The position numbers were made by a program, and so were the translations under genes. From contig CM046330.1 in NCBI GenBank assembly GCA_025403435.1, positions 16,266,239 to 16,330,238 of the forward strand: a stretch of 64,000 nucleotides of DNA. Direction: 5' to 3'. Positions 60,890 to 64,000 of this stretch are shown here, in pieces (the first letter of the stretch is position 1; each line of letters opens with the position of its first letter). This stretch comes from Artocarpus heterophyllus (lineage: Eukaryota > Streptophyta > Magnoliopsida > Rosales > Moraceae). The notes beneath the pieces were generated by a model. The model was given only the letters and a program-made list of their open reading frames with translations, did no database searches and was not told where the DNA came from.

Positions 60890-63800
60890 TGTAACGCCCC
60901 TTATTTCGGACGCCACAGATGTCGTTACATACTTGCATTCGTACATACATAATCATTAAACTTATAAATAATATCAAACTTAATCATTACAATTGATTTT
61001 AAAAGTACTTAAACTTACATTACTAGGATCCATTCATACGTTTTTTTTTTGAATAACAATGTTTAACTTATTCCATATCATAATTTATTCAATTATACTT
61101 AAAGTAATCACAAACTTATTTAATAATATAGGTTTGTTAAGTTGTATAAATAAGAACTTATAAAATATCACATTAAATCTCTTTGATTCAACACATCATT
61201 TGAAATCCAGTTATTCCCATAGTTTGGCAGGCCGAACTTGGGACTTCGGTAGGCCGAACATCATCGGCAGGTCGGGATTCCTCAATCAGCAGATCGACAG
61301 AAGCTTTGTAATTCGAATTAAAAATTCATCCATGTTCGGCAGGCCGAAAAATTCAATCGGCAGGCCGAAAAATTGATACTTGCATTCGTTCATACATAAT
61401 CATTAAACTTATAAATAATATCAAACTTAATCGTTACAATTGATTTTAAAAGTACTTAAACTTACATTACCAGGATCCATTCATACGTTTTTTTTTAATA
61501 ACAATTTTTAACTTATTGCATATCATAATTTATTCAATTATACTTAAATTAATCACGAACTTATTTAATAATATAGGTTTGTCAAGTTGTATAAATAAGA
61601 ACTTATAAAATATCACATTAAATCTCTTTGATTCAACACATCATTTGAAATCCAGTTATTCCCACAGTTCGGCAGGCCGAACTTGGGACTTCGGCAGGCC
61701 GGGGATTCCTCAACCGGCAGGCCGGCAGAGGCTTTGTAATTCGGATTAAAAATTCATCTATGTTCGGCAGGCCGAAAAATTCAATCGGCAAGCCAAACTT
61801 CTAGTCTTCGGCAGGCCGGCCACAGAGTTCGGCAGGCCGTCCGAGACCATATTTCTTTGGAAAACTTAACTTAAAACATACCAACTTTACGTAAAATATA
61901 GTAGAAGTTCAAAATTCATAATAAAAAATGATAAAATAATTTATAAAACCATCATATAAGTATTCTTAAAACTAAACATAAAAATATATACTCAAAATAT
62001 ATATCTTGTTTAAATCATAAAATCGTTTTTCTTGGCGTGCTTCCAGTTACAATTCATCGTGCATGTTGCTCACACGCCTTCCCATATCCTCCTCCTATTC
62101 CATGACTCTCTTAGCCTTATCTGCAACATGACATATAAAACATGATTAAGCTAATGCTTAGTAAGTACACATATTCTCACAATTTAAAACATTTCATAAA
62201 CATCATCATCATCATCATCATCATCATATCATAAAAGTGCCTTAAGCACAATTTCATAGAAACATATCTTTCATTACGTTGACCATTTTAAAACTTATTC
62301 CATTTTTTTTTTATCTTATGGGCCCAAGTGTTGCACTATAAACATCATCATAGGCGTGCTGTCATGAGAGGAGAAGGGTAGCTAATCCCAAACCAAACAT
62401 GACATCATAACATAATATTTCATAACATTGGGTGTGTAACACTTACTATGTGATACATATATATACACTTTTCATGTTTAAAAGCATGCCATAAACATCA
62501 TGCATAACTTAAAATCATGAAAATCTTTATAGAAATTCTTAAGGAAAAATATCCATAAAATCATCATGGATATCAATATGAACATAACGTCAAATCTTGT
62601 AAAACGTGTCTGTTGCAGGTGAGAATGTACTTACTTTATCGTTAGCTTACTTAACCTTAAAAATGCACTTGGTGACGACGCCGCGGTCTCGATGTGCTCG
62701 CTTCCTTGAGTGTTCATGCCATTTATCATTTAAAGATGCAATAAAAATCAATACTTATCATGAAATATCCATACACATAACATTCATTCATACAATATTC
62801 ACATATACATACACTCATGTATACATTCATCATATTTCAGACGTATCCCATAATCATCATCATAACATTATCATCAAAACATGTAAACGTTATTCATAAC
62901 ATGCTTCCTAAAAAAATCAAAACATTTCATACATTGTAAACATGAAAATCTTTTTTTTTTTTACTAAAACATTGAAATGACATGAAACTTAGAAAAACAT
63001 CACATAGTATATACATAACATCATATATAAAAAAAAATCGAGACAAGATACAATACCTAACGAGGAGAAGAATTTCTTTTCGAAAAAAAAAAAACCAGAA
63101 AACCGAATTCATACCTGGAAATATCTTCTCAAAACCCCTTGATTTCAATCAACTAAATATGATTTTTCTTATAATTTTTGCAGAGAATTTTTGTGAGAGA
63201 GAGAAAAGCAAAGCACTCATGGAGAAGAGAAGAGGAGGAGAAAATAATGAGAGAACGTCTCAGAATCGAGAGAAATTATCTGAGGAAAGAGCGTTAAAAT
63301 TTTTCTAACGTAATGTGTATTAATGAAGAGTCATTACTCTTCATTAAGTCAGAAATTTCTGACTGTTAAGGGGGTGATTGGCGTGAAAAAAAGGAAGAAA
63401 AAGAAAAGGAAGGTCAAACATCATCAATCTTACCTTAATTTACCTTCTAAATATAGGAAACCTCTTGAAATAATACAAATCAAATCCTTTGCTTTCCTTA
63501 ACTGATAAAAACATTCCATTATTATGTAAATTAATCACATTAATTCATCCAATTAATGTAATTAACTCAGCCATAATTCTGGAGAGATTTCTGCTGACTG
63601 CTCGTCAGCTATGTTCGGCCTGCCGGTTCCAGCAAGTTTGGCCTGCCGATTGGTTCCTTCGGCCTGCCGATCTCGGGTAAAATGTTCGGCCTGCTGATCT
63701 TAAATATTCGGCCTACCGATCTGTCATTAAATACCATACAATAAAACATTTATACATTGTTGTATCATAAAATAAACTTATTGCATCATAAATAAACATA

Positions 63801-63990
63801 TACTTAGAATTTCACATGAACACTAGAGCACAACGATCCCATGCGGTCGTCACCTGTCACAAAACTTGACATAAAAAGTTAGCAACATGCACATCACATA
63901 TCATATCATATAACGTTATTTATTAATAACATTCCTTAATAACGTTACTAACTTAACGTGGTCCGTTACATAAAATAGTCGGGTGTTACA
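60890..63990 (-). mobile_element. Solo Tekay LTR with internal tandem duplication
   Basis: 3101 bp from TGTAACGCC to GTGTTACA, with a perfect 5-bp duplication TTAAA on both sides (60885-60889 and 63991-63995). Copy 1 has the empty site at 4385-4389. It belongs to the same family and orientation as elements A and B. It is longer than the other LTRs because about 447 bp (60930-61376) are repeated in tandem (61377-61823), which doubles the U5-side dyad cluster. The internal region was lost by LTR-LTR recombination. Confidence 0.9.
60930..61823. repeat. 447-bp tandem duplication inside the solo Tekay LTR
   Basis: Unit 1 is 60930-61376 and unit 2 about 61377-61823. They differ by scattered substitutions and homopolymer indels, so the duplication is not brand new. 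The junction falls just after a dyad motif followed by AAAAATT. Confidence 0.85.
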
Positions 63991-64000
63991 TTAAATAGTT

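Overview
This window looks like a piece of a flowering-plant (eudicot) nuclear genome. It is AT-rich, its genes have introns, and most of it is nested LTR retrotransposons. I see no bacterial operons, CRISPR arrays, rRNA or intact tRNA genes. I cannot name the species from sequence alone.

The only clear cellular gene is a caffeic-acid-type O-methyltransferase (COMT-like, SAM-dependent), present twice in the same orientation on the minus strand. It lies in a direct segmental duplication: copy 1 at 1-4389 and beyond, copy 2 from 50927 to the window end. Copy 1 (460..3451) has one 1-bp deletion in exon 2 that shifts the frame. Copy 2 (51377..54348) is intact over four exons, about 371-377 aa. 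However, a 2.6-kb block made of a degenerate LINE-type RNase H region, itself split by a copia-like LTR, sits about 43 bp upstream of its TATA box. Copy 2 also carries two further insertions that copy 1 lacks: an LTR-like block at 57331-60350 and a solo Tekay LTR at 60890-63990.

Between the two copies, transposable elements are stacked inside one another. (i) A Tat/Athila-lineage LTR on the plus strand (7741-9722, with its 3' internal region from about 6190) is broken by a copia element. (ii) The copia LTR (9723-23763) is itself split by a complete Tekay/Del-clade chromovirus, element A (11593-22298, TSD TATAT, intact 1543-aa Gag-Pol), and by a 1.4-kb hAT-like element (22315-23690). The copia primer-binding site and a decayed gag follow. 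(iii) A second Tat/Athila-lineage element lies on the minus strand, with its 3' LTR at 28938-30884 and its 5' LTR at 46771-50236. It is interrupted by a solo copia LTR (31099-32919, TSD GTTTC), by Tekay element B (35933-46693, TSD ACTTC, Gag-Pol broken by four stops and a 43-bp deletion), and by another Tat-type LTR (47725-49624).

The most unusual signal is a 14-bp dyad, TTCGGC-AG-GCCGAA, repeated in clusters near both ends of every Tekay LTR. Related forms also occur in the LTRs and leader of the otherwise unrelated copia family. Other observations are a conserved exon-like block inside the Tekay LTRs, conserved inverted repeats in those LTRs, and a plant snRNA-type promoter signature inside the hAT-like element.
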